A stretch of 64,000 nucleotides of DNA. Source: Catenulispora sp. GP43 (GTDB lineage Bacteria; Actinomycetota; Actinomycetes; Streptomycetales; Catenulisporaceae). The stretch covers positions 218,037 through 282,036 of the forward strand of contig NZ_JBGCCT010000013.1 of NCBI RefSeq assembly GCF_041260665.1. The letters are read 5' to 3'. Below the pieces are notes generated by a model that ran no database searches, had not been told where the DNA came from, and saw only the letters and a list, made by a program, of their open reading frames with translations. Position numbers and translations under genes: made by a program. Below, in pieces: positions 32,037 through 40,714 of the stretch (the stretch's first letter is position 1; the number at the start of each line of letters is the position of its first letter).

Positions 32037-33503
32037 CTAGCCGGCGCCCGGCGGCTGGATCGTCGGGGTGGTCGGGGAGTCCAGCCAGGCGTCGACGTAC
32101 GCCGAGAAGTCCCGGCCGGTGTGGGCGTCGAGGAACGCCGCGAACGTGTTCCGGTCCTGGTTCGTGCCCTGGTGCTGGTGCACCCAGTCGTTCAGCAGCT
32201 GGTAGAACGCGGTGTCGCCGAGGGCTGTGCGGATCCCGTTCAGCATCAGCTCCGGGCAGATGTAGACGTTCGACGAGGCGAAGTGCGTCGGCAGGTAGTG
32301 TCCGGGCGGCCCGTCGCCGCTGCGCAACGGCTGGTCCATGCGCTGGTCGCCGCGCAAGAGCAGATCGGCGGTCGTCGTCTGCGAGCCGCTCTGCGCCGCC
32401 TGCCACAGCCTTTGCGCGTACATCGCGAAGCCCTCGTTGAGCCACAGGCCCGACCAGGTCGTCGGGGTCACCGCGTCACCGAACCACTGGTGGGCGAACT
32501 CGTGCAGCAGGTCCGCAGCGGCGCCGTGCGACGAGAACGTGATCATGGTCTGGGTTTCCATGCCGACCATCTCGGGCCGGAACAACACCCCGGCCGTGCC
32601 GAACGGGTACGGCCCGAAGCGCTGCTCCAGGAACGAGATCATCGCCGGGACCTGCGCGGTCAGCTTGTGCACCGCCTCGGCGTCGGCGGGCAGGTACCAG
32701 TACGTGAGCGCGATGCCGTGCGGGCCGGTGGCGCTGTCCTGCTGGAACCGGTCGACGGCGAAGGCCACCAAGTAGGTCGACACCGGGTTCGGCTGGTGCC
32801 AGCGGTAGACGCCGTGCCCGGCCGATTCGGTCCGGCCCAGGAACGTGCCGCCGCTGACGCCGGCCCAGCCGTCCGGGGCGGTGATGGCCACGTCGTACAG
32901 CGCCTTGTCCGAGGGCTGGTCGTCGCACGGGAACCAGGTGAACGCCCCGTACGGCTCCTGCTGCGCCCACACCGCGCCGGAGGCTGTGACCTGTGCCCCG
33001 AGCCCTGGCACGTCGGGGCGGGTCATCGGTGCCGGAACCAGGTGCGGGGTGCCGTGGTAGGCGATGACCACGGTGCGGACCGCATCGGCCGGCAGGCGGC
33101 GGCCGGCCGGGACGGTGAGGTGGTCGCCGTCGTGGACGTCGGCGGCCGGTGCGCCGTTCACCGTGACCGAGTCGGCGCTCATGTCGGCGGCCAGGTCCAG
33201 GACGAAATGGTCGGTGGGTTCGGCGGCGCGCACCGCCAGCGTGGCGGTGCCGGTCAGCACCGTGGACGCCGGGTCCCACTTCAGGTCCAGGCCGTAGTGC
33301 AGCACGTCCGTGGCCGGGTCGCCGAACTGCGGATACATGTCGTCGGCCACCGGATGGGAACGGCCCGCCGACCAGTCCGATGCGGGCGCGCTGCTGGTTT
33401 TCGCCGGTGCCGGCGCCGAACCCGAGCCACCACATGCCGTACTCGCAGCGACCGCGACCAGCATCGCCAGGCCGGCTGTCAGAGCCCGCCGTTCCCGAAC
33501 CAT
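32037..33503 (-). CDS. M1-family metallopeptidase lipoprotein
   Basis: 488 residues from ATG 33503. A lipoprotein signal ends in S-T-A-C (Cys24), then an Ala/Ser/Pro spacer, so the enzyme would sit on the outside of the membrane. The N-terminal beta domain leads to the catalytic domain with HEFAH (334-338) and Glu357 (LWLNEGFA), the HExxH-x18-E zinc site. The aminopeptidase exopeptidase motif GxMEN reads GMETQ here, so substrate N-terminus binding may differ. The C-terminal ERAP-like domain is short. It resembles secreted M1 peptidases of actinomycetes. It converges with the VOC gene. Confidence 0.9.
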   Translation of the reverse strand: MVRERRALTAGLAMLVAVAASTACGGSGSAPAPAKTSSAPASDWSAGRSHPVADDMYPQFGDPATDVLHYGLDLKWDPASTVLTGTATLAVRAAEPTDHFVLDLAADMSADSVTVNGAPAADVHDGDHLTVPAGRRLPADAVRTVVIAYHGTPHLVPAPMTRPDVPGLGAQVTASGAVWAQQEPYGAFTWFPCDDQPSDKALYDVAITAPDGWAGVSGGTFLGRTESAGHGVYRWHQPNPVSTYLVAFAVDRFQQDSATGPHGIALTYWYLPADAEAVHKLTAQVPAMISFLEQRFGPYPFGTAGVLFRPEMVGMETQTMITFSSHGAAADLLHEFAHQWFGDAVTPTTWSGLWLNEGFAMYAQRLWQAAQSGSQTTTADLLLRGDQRMDQPLRSGDGPPGHYLPTHFASSNVYICPELMLNGIRTALGDTAFYQLLNDWVHQHQGTNQDRNTFAAFLDAHTGRDFSAYVDAWLDSPTTPTIQPPGAG

Positions 33504-33579
33504 CCCCACCCGAAAACCCTCCCCGCCCACGACAACAGCCCCCACGATCTCAAGGCGCCGCCCGGCTACGCCAGCCCGG

Positions 33580-34275
33580 CTATGCCAGCCCGGCCCGGAA
33601 CGCCTGAATCACCAGCTGCACCCGGTCCCGGGCATCGAGCTTGGCCAGCAGATGACCGACATGGGTCTTGACCGTGCCGGTGGACACGGTCAGACGCTCG
33701 GCGATCTCGGTGTTGGTGAGCCCCGCCGCGATGAGAGTCAGCACCTCCAGCTCGCGCGCGGTGAGCAGCATCCGCAGCCGGGCCCGCGCCGAGGCAGAGG
33801 CCGCATCGGCGTCGGCCGCGGGCACCGCGGCCTGGGACTGCCGCGCGAACGCCTGGATCAGCCGCCGCGTCGCCGTCGGCGCCAGCAGCGCCTCCCCGCC
33901 GGCGACCACCTCGATCGCGGCCAGCAGCCCCTCCGGCGGCGTGTCCTTCAACAGGAACCCGCTTGCCCCGGCCCGCAACGCCCCGAACACGTAGTCGTCC
34001 AGATCGAACGTGGTCAGGATCAGCACCCGCGACGGACCGGCCGCCGTGATCAGCCGCGTCGCCTCCAGACCGTCCATCCCGGGCATGCGCACATCCATGA
34101 GCACCACATCCGGGCACACGGCGCGCGCCGCCGCCACCGCCTGGGCGCCGTCGCAGGCCTGCGCGACGACCTGGAAGCCGTCGGCCATCGCCACGATCCC
34201 GGCGAAGCCGGCGCGGACCAGGGCCTGGTCGTCGGCGACCAGGACGGTGATCGGCGCGGTGATCGGCGCGGTCAT
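33580..34275 (-). CDS. NarL/LuxR-family response regulator
   Basis: 231 residues. The receiver domain has the acidic pair DD (15-16), phosphoacceptor Asp61 in VLMDVRMP and Lys in FLLKDT. After an Ala/Asp-rich linker, the LuxR HTH (about 165-231) reads LTARELEVLTLIAAGLTNTE and IAERLTVSTGTVKTHVGHLL. The GTG/ATG start overlaps the histidine kinase stop, so they are coupled. The 22-bp palindrome between the kinase gene and the divergent ABC transporter is a likely binding site, pointing to control of that transporter. Confidence 0.94.
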   Translation of the reverse strand: MTAPITAPITVLVADDQALVRAGFAGIVAMADGFQVVAQACDGAQAVAAARAVCPDVVLMDVRMPGMDGLEATRLITAAGPSRVLILTTFDLDDYVFGALRAGASGFLLKDTPPEGLLAAIEVVAGGEALLAPTATRRLIQAFARQSQAAVPAADADAASASARARLRMLLTARELEVLTLIAAGLTNTEIAERLTVSTGTVKTHVGHLLAKLDARDRVQLVIQAFRAGLA

Positions 34276-35570
34276 CCGCGCGCTCCGGCGCTGGAGGGCA
34301 GTGCTTGTCCATCGGGGCCCTGCGCGCGGTCGGGGCTGTCGGGTCCACTGTCAGGTCCACTGTCGGGGCTGCCGGTGTGGTCGCCGGTGTGGCGCGGGCA
34401 CGGCAGCACGGCCCGTACCCGCCAGCCGCCGCCGGGCAGGGGACCGGCGGCCACCGTGCCGTCGTACAGTCCGACGCGTTCGGTGATCCCGGCCAGGCCG
34501 TGTCCGCCGCCGGGATGGGACCCCGGTGCCGGGCCGCCGCGTCCGGCGTCGGTGACCTGGACGATCAGCTCCGTGTCCTGATACTCCAGCAGCACCTGCG
34601 CCGAGCGGGTGTGGGCGTGCTTCACCACGTTCGTCAGCGCCTCCTGCACGATCCGGTACGCCGCCAGATCGATCCCGTCGGGCAGTTCCCGTTCCGTGCC
34701 GCGGGTCTGGATCCGCACGCTCACCCCGGCCTCGGCACAGGTGGCGACAAGCCGGGGAACGTCGGCCACGCGCGGCGCCGGGGCCAGCGCCGCGGCCTCG
34801 CCGCCTTCGCGCAGCACCGCCAGCATCCCCCGCATCTCCGCCATCGCCTCCCGGCTGATCTGCTGGATCGCCGCCAGTGCGGCCTCGGCGGCGGCCGGGT
34901 CGCGGCCGATCGCGAACCGGCCGTAGCCGGCCTGCACGTTCACCACGCTCATGCTGTGCGCCAGCACGTCGTGCAGCTCCCGGGCCAGCCGCACCCGTTC
35001 CCGGTCCAGTTCGGCGCGCGCCGCGGCGTCCTGCTGCTCGCGCAGCCGGGCCCCGATGTCGCGGTAGCGGGCCACGCCGACGCCCAGGACCCAGGCGATG
35101 ATCAGTGCCAGGCTGGTGAAGACCAGGTTCATCAGCGGACGGCGCATCCCGGCCACGGTCGCCGAATCCCCGACGACGTACAGCACCAGCGTCACCACGG
35201 CGATCGGCAGCGGCTCGGTGACGGCCACCGAATACAGCAGCACCGTGCCGATCAACTCGAAGCTCACCAGGCCCCGGGTCGCCATCGGCCAGTCCACCGC
35301 CAGCATCACCAGCCAGGCGCCGAACACCACGGCCGCGGCGCCCAGCGGCCAGCGGCGGCGCACAGCCACCGCGGCACCGGAGAGCACCACCCCGGACAGC
35401 ACGAACAGCAGCGAGCCGGTGCTGGGCACACCGTAGCCGTCGGCGGCCCAGTCGTGACGGTGCCAGTTCTCCAGGTTCTGGAAGATGGTCAGCCCGCACA
35501 ACGCGGCCGCGGACACCACGTCGAACACCACCCAGGCCCGTTGTCCGGGTACTGATGGCTGGGTTCGCAT
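34272..35570 (-). CDS. NarL-type sensor histidine kinase
   Basis: 432 residues. Residues 1-165 hold four to five transmembrane segments with little outside sequence. The HisKA_3 dimerisation domain contains RELHDVLAHSMSVV with His200 as phosphorylation site. The ATPase domain has the N box as LTNVVKHAHTRSAQ, and G-boxes with D-A-G-R-G and G-G-G-H-G-L-A-G-I-T-E-R. A 45-residue Ser/Pro/Asp-rich tail follows. Such intramembrane-sensing kinases often respond to cell-envelope stress or antibiotics and control a neighbouring ABC exporter, as here. Confidence 0.94.
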   Translation of the reverse strand: MRTQPSVPGQRAWVVFDVVSAAALCGLTIFQNLENWHRHDWAADGYGVPSTGSLLFVLSGVVLSGAAVAVRRRWPLGAAAVVFGAWLVMLAVDWPMATRGLVSFELIGTVLLYSVAVTEPLPIAVVTLVLYVVGDSATVAGMRRPLMNLVFTSLALIIAWVLGVGVARYRDIGARLREQQDAAARAELDRERVRLARELHDVLAHSMSVVNVQAGYGRFAIGRDPAAAEAALAAIQQISREAMAEMRGMLAVLREGGEAAALAPAPRVADVPRLVATCAEAGVSVRIQTRGTERELPDGIDLAAYRIVQEALTNVVKHAHTRSAQVLLEYQDTELIVQVTDAGRGGPAPGSHPGGGHGLAGITERVGLYDGTVAAGPLPGGGWRVRAVLPCPRHTGDHTGSPDSGPDSGPDSPDRAQGPDGQALPSSAGARG

Positions 35571-35615
35571 ACCGCCAGGCTAGCCAGCGCGCGATCAGCG
35601 GTCATCTGCCCGGGG

Positions 35616-35637
35616 GTCTATGACCACGGTCATAGAC
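35616..35637. promoter_or_regulatory. 22-bp perfect palindrome, likely response-regulator operator
   Basis: GTCTATGACC and GGTCATAGAC flank AC. It lies in the 142-bp divergent gap, 46 bases from the kinase start and 76 from the ABC ATPase start. LuxR-type response regulators of kinase/ABC clusters commonly bind such ATGAC-N-GTCAT palindromes. Confidence 0.7.
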
Positions 35638-35712
35638 GGGCCAGGCGCGCGGCGGCGATGTCTGTCCGCGGCCTGAGGACCGGGGCGGGGTGTGCCGGGC
35701 AGCCTTTTCGCC

Positions 35713-36657
35713 ATGACGATCGAAGTCTGCGAACTCACGAAACGCTTCGGCGGCACGGTGGCCGTCGACGCGCTGTCGTTCACGGTGCGGCCGGGCCGGG
35801 TCACCGGGTTCCTGGGCCCGAATGGCGCCGGGAAGTCCACGACGATGCGGATGATCCTGGGCCTGGACGCGCCCGACGCAGGCTCGGCGCTGGTCGACGG
35901 CCGCCCCTACACCAAGCTGCGGTATCCGCTGACCGAAGTCGGGGCGCTGCTGGACGCCACCGCGGTGCATCCGGCGCGGTCGGCGGCGGCGCATCTGCGG
36001 GTGCTGGCCGCCAGCAACGGCATCGGCGCGTCCCGCATCGGCGAGGTCCTGGCCCGCACCGGCCTGACCGGGGTGGCGCGGCGCCGCGTCGGCACGTTCT
36101 CCCTGGGCATGAAACAGCGCCTGGGCCTGGCGGCGGCGCTGCTCGGGGACCCGCCGGTGCTGATGCTGGACGAGCCGGTCAACGGCCTGGACCCCGAGGG
36201 CGTGCACTGGATGCGGGGCCTGCTGAAGGAACTGGCCGGCGAGGGACGCACCGTGTTCGTGTCCTCGCATCTGCTCACCGAGATGGCACTGACCGCCGAC
36301 CACCTGGTGGTCATCGGCCGCGGCCGGCTGGTCGCCGAAGCCGGCACCGCCGACTTCGTGGCCGCCAACTCCCGCACCGACGTGCTGGTACGCGCCTCGG
36401 ACCCGGCGGCGCTCGCCGCGGCCCTGCACGCGGCAGCAGGCCCCGACACACCGGCCGGCATCACCACCGAGCCCGACGGCGCCCTGGTCATCACGGGACT
36501 GACCGGCGCCGCCATCGGCGACGTCGCCGCCGCACACGGCATCGGCGTCCATGAACTCACCACGCGCCGCGCCTCGCTGGAGGAGGCGTACCTGCAGGCC
36601 ACCGAAGACTTCGTCGACTTCTACGACCACGCCGCCACCGAGGAGACCCCCGCATGA
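35713..36657 (+). CDS. ABC transporter ATP-binding protein
   Basis: 314 residues from ATG 35713. Walker A is GPNGAGKST, signature FSLGMKQRLGLA, Walker B VLMLDEPVNGLD, and the switch His is in FVSSHLLTEM. The first strand (IEVCELTKRFGGTVAVDALS) and C-terminal RRASLEEAYL motif match the BcrA/ABC-2 exporter group. The stop overlaps the permease start as ATGA. It probably exports an antimicrobial or confers resistance to one under control of the divergent two-component system. Confidence 0.93.
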   Translation: MTIEVCELTKRFGGTVAVDALSFTVRPGRVTGFLGPNGAGKSTTMRMILGLDAPDAGSALVDGRPYTKLRYPLTEVGALLDATAVHPARSAAAHLRVLAASNGIGASRIGEVLARTGLTGVARRRVGTFSLGMKQRLGLAAALLGDPPVLMLDEPVNGLDPEGVHWMRGLLKELAGEGRTVFVSSHLLTEMALTADHLVVIGRGRLVAEAGTADFVAANSRTDVLVRASDPAALAAALHAAAGPDTPAGITTEPDGALVITGLTGAAIGDVAAAHGIGVHELTTRRASLEEAYLQATEDFVDFYDHAATEETPA

Positions 36658-37436
36658 CCGCCGCCCCCACCACCGGCCGCGCCCTGCACGCCGAATGGAT
36701 CAAGATCAGGACGCTGCGCTCCACCTGGCTGACAGCGCTGCTCGCCGTCGCCGTGGCCCTGACGTTCGCGCTGCTGGGCTACCACAGCACCGCGCACCAC
36801 TGGCCGACGATGACCCCGCCGGAGCGCGCCGCCTACGACCCGGTCCGCGCCGGCTACTCCGGCGCCGTCGACCTGGCGGTCCTGGCCCTGGGCACCCTCG
36901 GCGTGCTCACCGCCACCGGCGAATACGGCACCGGCGCCATCCGCACCACCTTCACCGCCACCCCGCGCCGCTCCCACGTGGTCACCGCGAAGATCGCCGT
37001 CGTCGGCGGGTTCAGCCTCGCCCTCGGACAGGCCACCGCCTTCACCATCTTCGAGACCGGACAGCACCTCATCGCCAGCACCGGCGCGCAAACGACGCTG
37101 TCGCAGCCGCACGTGGCGCGCGCCGTGCTCGCCGCCGGGCTGTTCCTGGCGGCCTCGGCGCTGATCGGGCTGGGGCTGGGGTTCGTGATCCGCCGCACCG
37201 CCGGGGCGCTGGCGGCGTTCTTCGGCCTGTACTTCCTGGCGCAGCTGCTGCTGGGCGCGATCTCGGACACGGCGTCGAAGGTGGCGCTGTCGGAGGTGTT
37301 CGCCAGCATCTGCAGCGTGCGGCCCAGAGCCGGGAAGATCACGCCGTCGGTGCCGGCGGCGTTCGTGATCCTGGCCGCCTATGTGCTGATCAGCTGCGGC
37401 GCCGCGTTCATCGCGGTGCGGCGCCGCGACGCCTGA
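36654..37436 (+). CDS. ABC transporter permease (ABC-2 type)
   Basis: 260 residues with about six membrane segments. The N-terminus HAEWIKIRTLRSTWLTALLA is the classic coupling helix and first helix of BcrB-like permeases; E-Y-G-T-G-A-I-R-T-T-F-T is also characteristic of this group. The ATG overlaps the ATPase stop. It works with the preceding ATPase. A hairpin terminator follows, shared with the convergent deacetylase gene. Confidence 0.9.
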   Translation: MTAAPTTGRALHAEWIKIRTLRSTWLTALLAVAVALTFALLGYHSTAHHWPTMTPPERAAYDPVRAGYSGAVDLAVLALGTLGVLTATGEYGTGAIRTTFTATPRRSHVVTAKIAVVGGFSLALGQATAFTIFETGQHLIASTGAQTTLSQPHVARAVLAAGLFLAASALIGLGLGFVIRRTAGALAAFFGLYFLAQLLLGAISDTASKVALSEVFASICSVRPRAGKITPSVPAAFVILAAYVLISCGAAFIAVRRRDA

Positions 37437-37443
37437 CCCCAGT

Positions 37444-37468
37444 AGGCCCGCCCTGGCGTGGCGGGCCT
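37444..37468. terminator. Bidirectional hairpin terminator
   Basis: AGGCCCGCC (37444-37452) and GGCGGGCCT (37460-37468) with a 7-base loop lie between convergent genes. The second arm touches the stop codon of the deacetylase gene. Confidence 0.7.
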
Positions 37469-38400
37469 CAGGGCTGCACGAAGTGGTAGCCGGCCTCCAG
37501 CAGCTGCGGCAGGAACCGCTGCAGCGCGGCGACGGTCTGGGAACGGTCGCCGCCGCCGTCGTGCTCCAGGATGATCGAGCCGGTGTGGGTGTGGCCCATG
37601 ACGGTCTGCACGATGTGGTCGGCGCCGGGGCGGGACCAGTCGCGCGGGTCCACGGACCAGTCCAGGGGCCGCAGGCCCAGCTTGGAGCAGACCGAGAACA
37701 CCGTCGGGGACCAGTTGCCGCCGGGGGCGCGGAACAGCGCCGGCTGGTGCGCGCCGCCGCGGGTTATGGCGTCGTTGGTGCGCTCGATCTCGGCGGTCAC
37801 CTGCGCCTCGGTCATCTTCGCCAGGTTCGGGTGGGTCCAGGTGTGATTGGCCACCAGGTGCCCGGCGGCGCTGACCTCGGCCACCAGCGAGGCGTGCTTG
37901 TCGGCGTTCTGGCCGATCATGCAGAACGTCGCCGGGATCTTGTACTGCGCCAGCAGCGCCAGCACCTGCGGGGTGTACTTGCTGGACGGGCCGTCGTCGA
38001 TGGTCAGCGCTATCGCCTTGTCGCCCTCGTGGACGTAGAACTGCGGCTTGCCCGCCGCCGGCGGCGGGTCCTGCCCGGTCGCGCCGGGCGCGGGGGAGTT
38101 GTCCGGCGGCGCGGAGTCGTTGCTGTGGGAGTCGCCCGGGGCGGTGGAGGTGTCGGCGCCGCCGCTGGGGCTCTGGCCGGGGGACGACGCGCTACCGGTC
38201 GGCCGCGACCGTGGATCCGGCGTCGGGGCCGTGGTGGCCCCTGCCGGACCGGCCGCGGCGGGTTTGCCGCCGGTGGAGGCGCAGCCGCCGAGCAACATCA
38301 CACCGCCGACGCCCAACAGCAGCCGGCGGGACATACCGCCGCCGCGCCGCAGCGCCGCGTCGCGGGGGAACTCTTGAGGATCAGGACCCGAAACGTTCAC
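37468..38400 (-). CDS. Polysaccharide deacetylase (NodB/CE4) lipoprotein
   Basis: 310 residues from GTG 38400; ATG 38334 at the signal peptide itself is an alternative. The signal has MSRRLLLGVGGVMLLGGC, with a twin Arg and a lipobox (L-G-G-C). A long Pro/Ser/Gly spacer follows. The NodB domain shows motif 1 TIDDGP (T-x-D-D, catalytic base and metal Asp), motif 2 HTWTHPN (H-x3-H zinc ligands), motif 3 RAPGGN, and a C-terminal I-L-E-H-D. It would remove N-acetyl or O-acetyl groups from peptidoglycan or another cell-surface glycan. The gene is monocistronic. Confidence 0.92.
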   Translation of the reverse strand: MNVSGPDPQEFPRDAALRRGGGMSRRLLLGVGGVMLLGGCASTGGKPAAAGPAGATTAPTPDPRSRPTGSASSPGQSPSGGADTSTAPGDSHSNDSAPPDNSPAPGATGQDPPPAAGKPQFYVHEGDKAIALTIDDGPSSKYTPQVLALLAQYKIPATFCMIGQNADKHASLVAEVSAAGHLVANHTWTHPNLAKMTEAQVTAEIERTNDAITRGGAHQPALFRAPGGNWSPTVFSVCSKLGLRPLDWSVDPRDWSRPGADHIVQTVMGHTHTGSIILEHDGGGDRSQTVAALQRFLPQLLEAGYHFVQP

Positions 38401-38603
38401 GCCTTTGGGACGCGCCGGGCCCGCGCCGGGTTGAGTTCTCTGAAGACTTTCTGAAGAAAACTTTCCCGGGACCGCAATCGATGCCCGTTTCATTGCAGTG
38501 CGTTGCCGTATATGCACGTACTGTCATCGCGGCGAGTCGCCGTGAGTCACGGTGAGCCGCGTCGATGGCGGTGCGGCGGTGGGGCGGTGCGGCGCGCGCT
38601 GTT

Positions 38604-39239
38604 TCACGCGTGGGCGTAGGCGCCGTCGATGAGGTCGGCCAGGTGCCGGGTGAGGTCTTCGCGGCCGAAGGGCTGCTCGTCGAGCCACCAGTCGCCGGCG
38701 GCCTGCACCATGCCGACGATGCCGTGGGCCCAGGCCTGGGCGCGCGGCCACTGGTCCTCGGGCAGCCCCAGCTCCGCGGCGATGCCGGTGGCCAGGGCGT
38801 CGCCGAGGCGGCGCTGGAACATCGCCACGCGGTCGCGGACCTCCGGCTCCTCGGCCTGGCCGCGGTGCACCAGGAACCGGTACAGCGCCGGGTTGCCCTC
38901 CACCAGGCGCAGCCAGGAGTCGATCGCGGCCTCGGTGCGCGCCCGGCGGGTGGCCGGGCGGGTGAGTGCTTCGCGCAGCCGGTCCAGCAGCGTCTCGATG
39001 TGGCGGTCGGCCAGGGCGACGTACAGGCCGGCCTTGTCGCCGAAGTGCCGGTACAGGATCGGCTTGGTGATGCCGGCCTCGGTGGCGATGGCGTTCATCG
39101 ACGCCGACGGGCCGTCGCGCAGGACCACGCGCTCGGCGGCGTCGAGCAGTTCGGTGCGGGTGCGGGGGCCGCGCCGGCGTGCCTGGGGGCGGCCCGGCGG
39201 TGCCGGTGCCGTCGTGGCCGCCTGTGCCTGGTTCGCCAT
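38604..39239 (-). CDS. TetR-family transcriptional repressor
   Basis: 211 residues. The HTH (about 28-72) reads LLDAAERVVLRDGPSASMNA and AGITKPILYRHFGDKAGLY, classic TetR. The ligand-binding half has two Trp-rich helices (AQAWAHGIVGMVQAAGDWWL) common in regulators of lipid metabolism. It is divergent from an acyl-CoA dehydrogenase gene; the gap holds a GTTACC-GCC-GGTAAC palindrome between candidate promoter elements. It probably represses the dehydrogenase, and perhaps itself, until an acyl-CoA ligand binds. Confidence 0.93.
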   Translation of the reverse strand: MANQAQAATTAPAPPGRPQARRRGPRTRTELLDAAERVVLRDGPSASMNAIATEAGITKPILYRHFGDKAGLYVALADRHIETLLDRLREALTRPATRRARTEAAIDSWLRLVEGNPALYRFLVHRGQAEEPEVRDRVAMFQRRLGDALATGIAAELGLPEDQWPRAQAWAHGIVGMVQAAGDWWLDEQPFGREDLTRHLADLIDGAYAHA

Positions 39240-39269
39240 CGGGTCCCTTCCTGGAGTCTGTCGGCCATC

Positions 39270-39356
39270 TTGACAGAAGTTACCGCCGGTAACACACTAG
39301 CGGCGACCGAGGTTACTTGTCGGTAGCGCATGTTGTCGCACACTTGTTGGTAGCGC
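39270..39356 (+). promoter_or_regulatory. Acyl-CoA dehydrogenase control region with TetR operators
   Basis: TTGACA (39270-39275) is followed by the palindrome GTTACC-GCC-GGTAAC (39279-39293), sitting where the spacer and -10 would be. A weaker copy (GTTACTTGTCGGTAG) is at 39312-39326. A 15-bp direct repeat, ACTTGTCGGTAGCGC (39316-39330) and ACTTGTTGGTAGCGC (39342-39356), follows. The -10 itself is not clear. Confidence 0.6.
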
Positions 39357-39387
39357 CCACCAGACCCGAAGGACAGTGAACGAGACG

Positions 39388-40602
39388 ATGACCGGGTTCT
39401 CCCTGGAACTGACCGAGGACCAGATCGAGCTGCGGGACTGGATCCACGGATTCGCCGCCGACGTCATCCGGCCCGCGGCCGCCGAATGGGACGAGCGGGA
39501 GGAGACGCCCTGGCCGATCCTGCAGGAAGCGGCCAAGGCCGGCCTGTACTCCCTCGACTTCTACGCCAACCAGTGGTTCGACGAATCCGGCCTGGGCATC
39601 CCGATCGCCATGGAGGAGATGTTCTGGGGCGACGCCGGCATCGGCCTGGCCCTGTCCGGCACCGGCCTGGCGGCGGTGTCGGTGGTCTCCAACGGCACCC
39701 CGGAGCAGGTCGGCGAATGGGTCCCGCAGATGTTCGGCACCCCCGACGACGTCAAGCTCGGCGCGTTCTGCTCCTCCGAGCCCGACGCCGGCTCCGACGT
39801 CGGCGCCATGCGCACCCGCGCCGTGTACGACCAGGCCAAGGACGAGTGGGTCCTGAACGGCACCAAGACCTGGGCCACCAACGGCGGCATCGCCAACGTC
39901 CACGTCGTCGTCGCCACCGTCGACCCGGACCTGGGCACCCGCGGCCACGCCTCGTTCATCATCCCGCCGGACACCCCCGGCATGAGCCAGGGCCAGAAGT
40001 TCAAGAAGCACGGCATCCGCGCCTCCCACACCGCCGAGGTCGTCCTGGACGACGTCCGCCTCCCCGGCTCCTGCCTGCTCGGCGGCAAGGAGAAGCTGGA
40101 CGCGCGCCTGGCCCGGGCCCGCGAGGGCAAGTCCAGCCGCGGCAACGCCTCCATGGCCACCTTCGAGGCCTCCCGCCCGGCCGTCGGCGCCATGGCCGTC
40201 GGCATCGCCCGCGCCGCCTACGAGTACTCGCTGGAGTACGCCAAGACGCGAGTGCAGTTCGGCAAGCCGATCGTGGAGAACCAGGCCGTCGCGTTCAAGC
40301 TCGCCGACATGAAGACCTCCGTGGACGCCTCGCGGCTACTGGTGTGGCGCGCCGCGTGGATGGCCCGCAACGGCAAGGCGTTCGAATCGGCCGAGGGCTC
40401 GATGTCGAAGCTGTTCGCCTCCGAGACCTGCAAGAAGGTCACCGCCGAGGCCATCCAGATCCTCGGCGGCAACGGCTTCACCCGCGAATACCCGGTGGAG
40501 CGGATGCACCGCGACTCGGCGATCTACACCATCTTCGAGGGGACCTCGGAGATCCAGCGGCTGGTGATCGCCCGGACCATCTCGGGTGCGGCCATCCGCT
40601 GA
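39388..40602 (+). CDS. Acyl-CoA dehydrogenase
   Basis: 404 residues from ATG 39388; GTG 39376 is possible. This FAD enzyme introduces the alpha-beta double bond in acyl-CoA. Visible features are the N-terminal helical domain, GAFCSSEPDAGSDVGAMRT (flavin and substrate loop), TWATNGGIANVHVV, the C-terminal helical domain (RVQFGKPIVENQAVAFKLAD) and the catalytic-base region IYTIFEGTSEIQRLVIAR with Glu in EGT. Length fits the family. The divergent TetR gene and intervening operators imply ligand-controlled expression. The acyl chain specificity is unknown, and no other beta-oxidation gene adjoins. Confidence 0.94.
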   Translation: MTGFSLELTEDQIELRDWIHGFAADVIRPAAAEWDEREETPWPILQEAAKAGLYSLDFYANQWFDESGLGIPIAMEEMFWGDAGIGLALSGTGLAAVSVVSNGTPEQVGEWVPQMFGTPDDVKLGAFCSSEPDAGSDVGAMRTRAVYDQAKDEWVLNGTKTWATNGGIANVHVVVATVDPDLGTRGHASFIIPPDTPGMSQGQKFKKHGIRASHTAEVVLDDVRLPGSCLLGGKEKLDARLARAREGKSSRGNASMATFEASRPAVGAMAVGIARAAYEYSLEYAKTRVQFGKPIVENQAVAFKLADMKTSVDASRLLVWRAAWMARNGKAFESAEGSMSKLFASETCKKVTAEAIQILGGNGFTREYPVERMHRDSAIYTIFEGTSEIQRLVIARTISGAAIR

Positions 40603-40714
40603 GCGCGCACGCCCCGGACACAGGGCTCCCTCAGCAGACATCTGGCCTGTGAGGGAGCCCTCTGCGATGGAAATCCCGTGGCCACCGCCGCCGGCGAGCC
40701 CGAATAATCCACGG

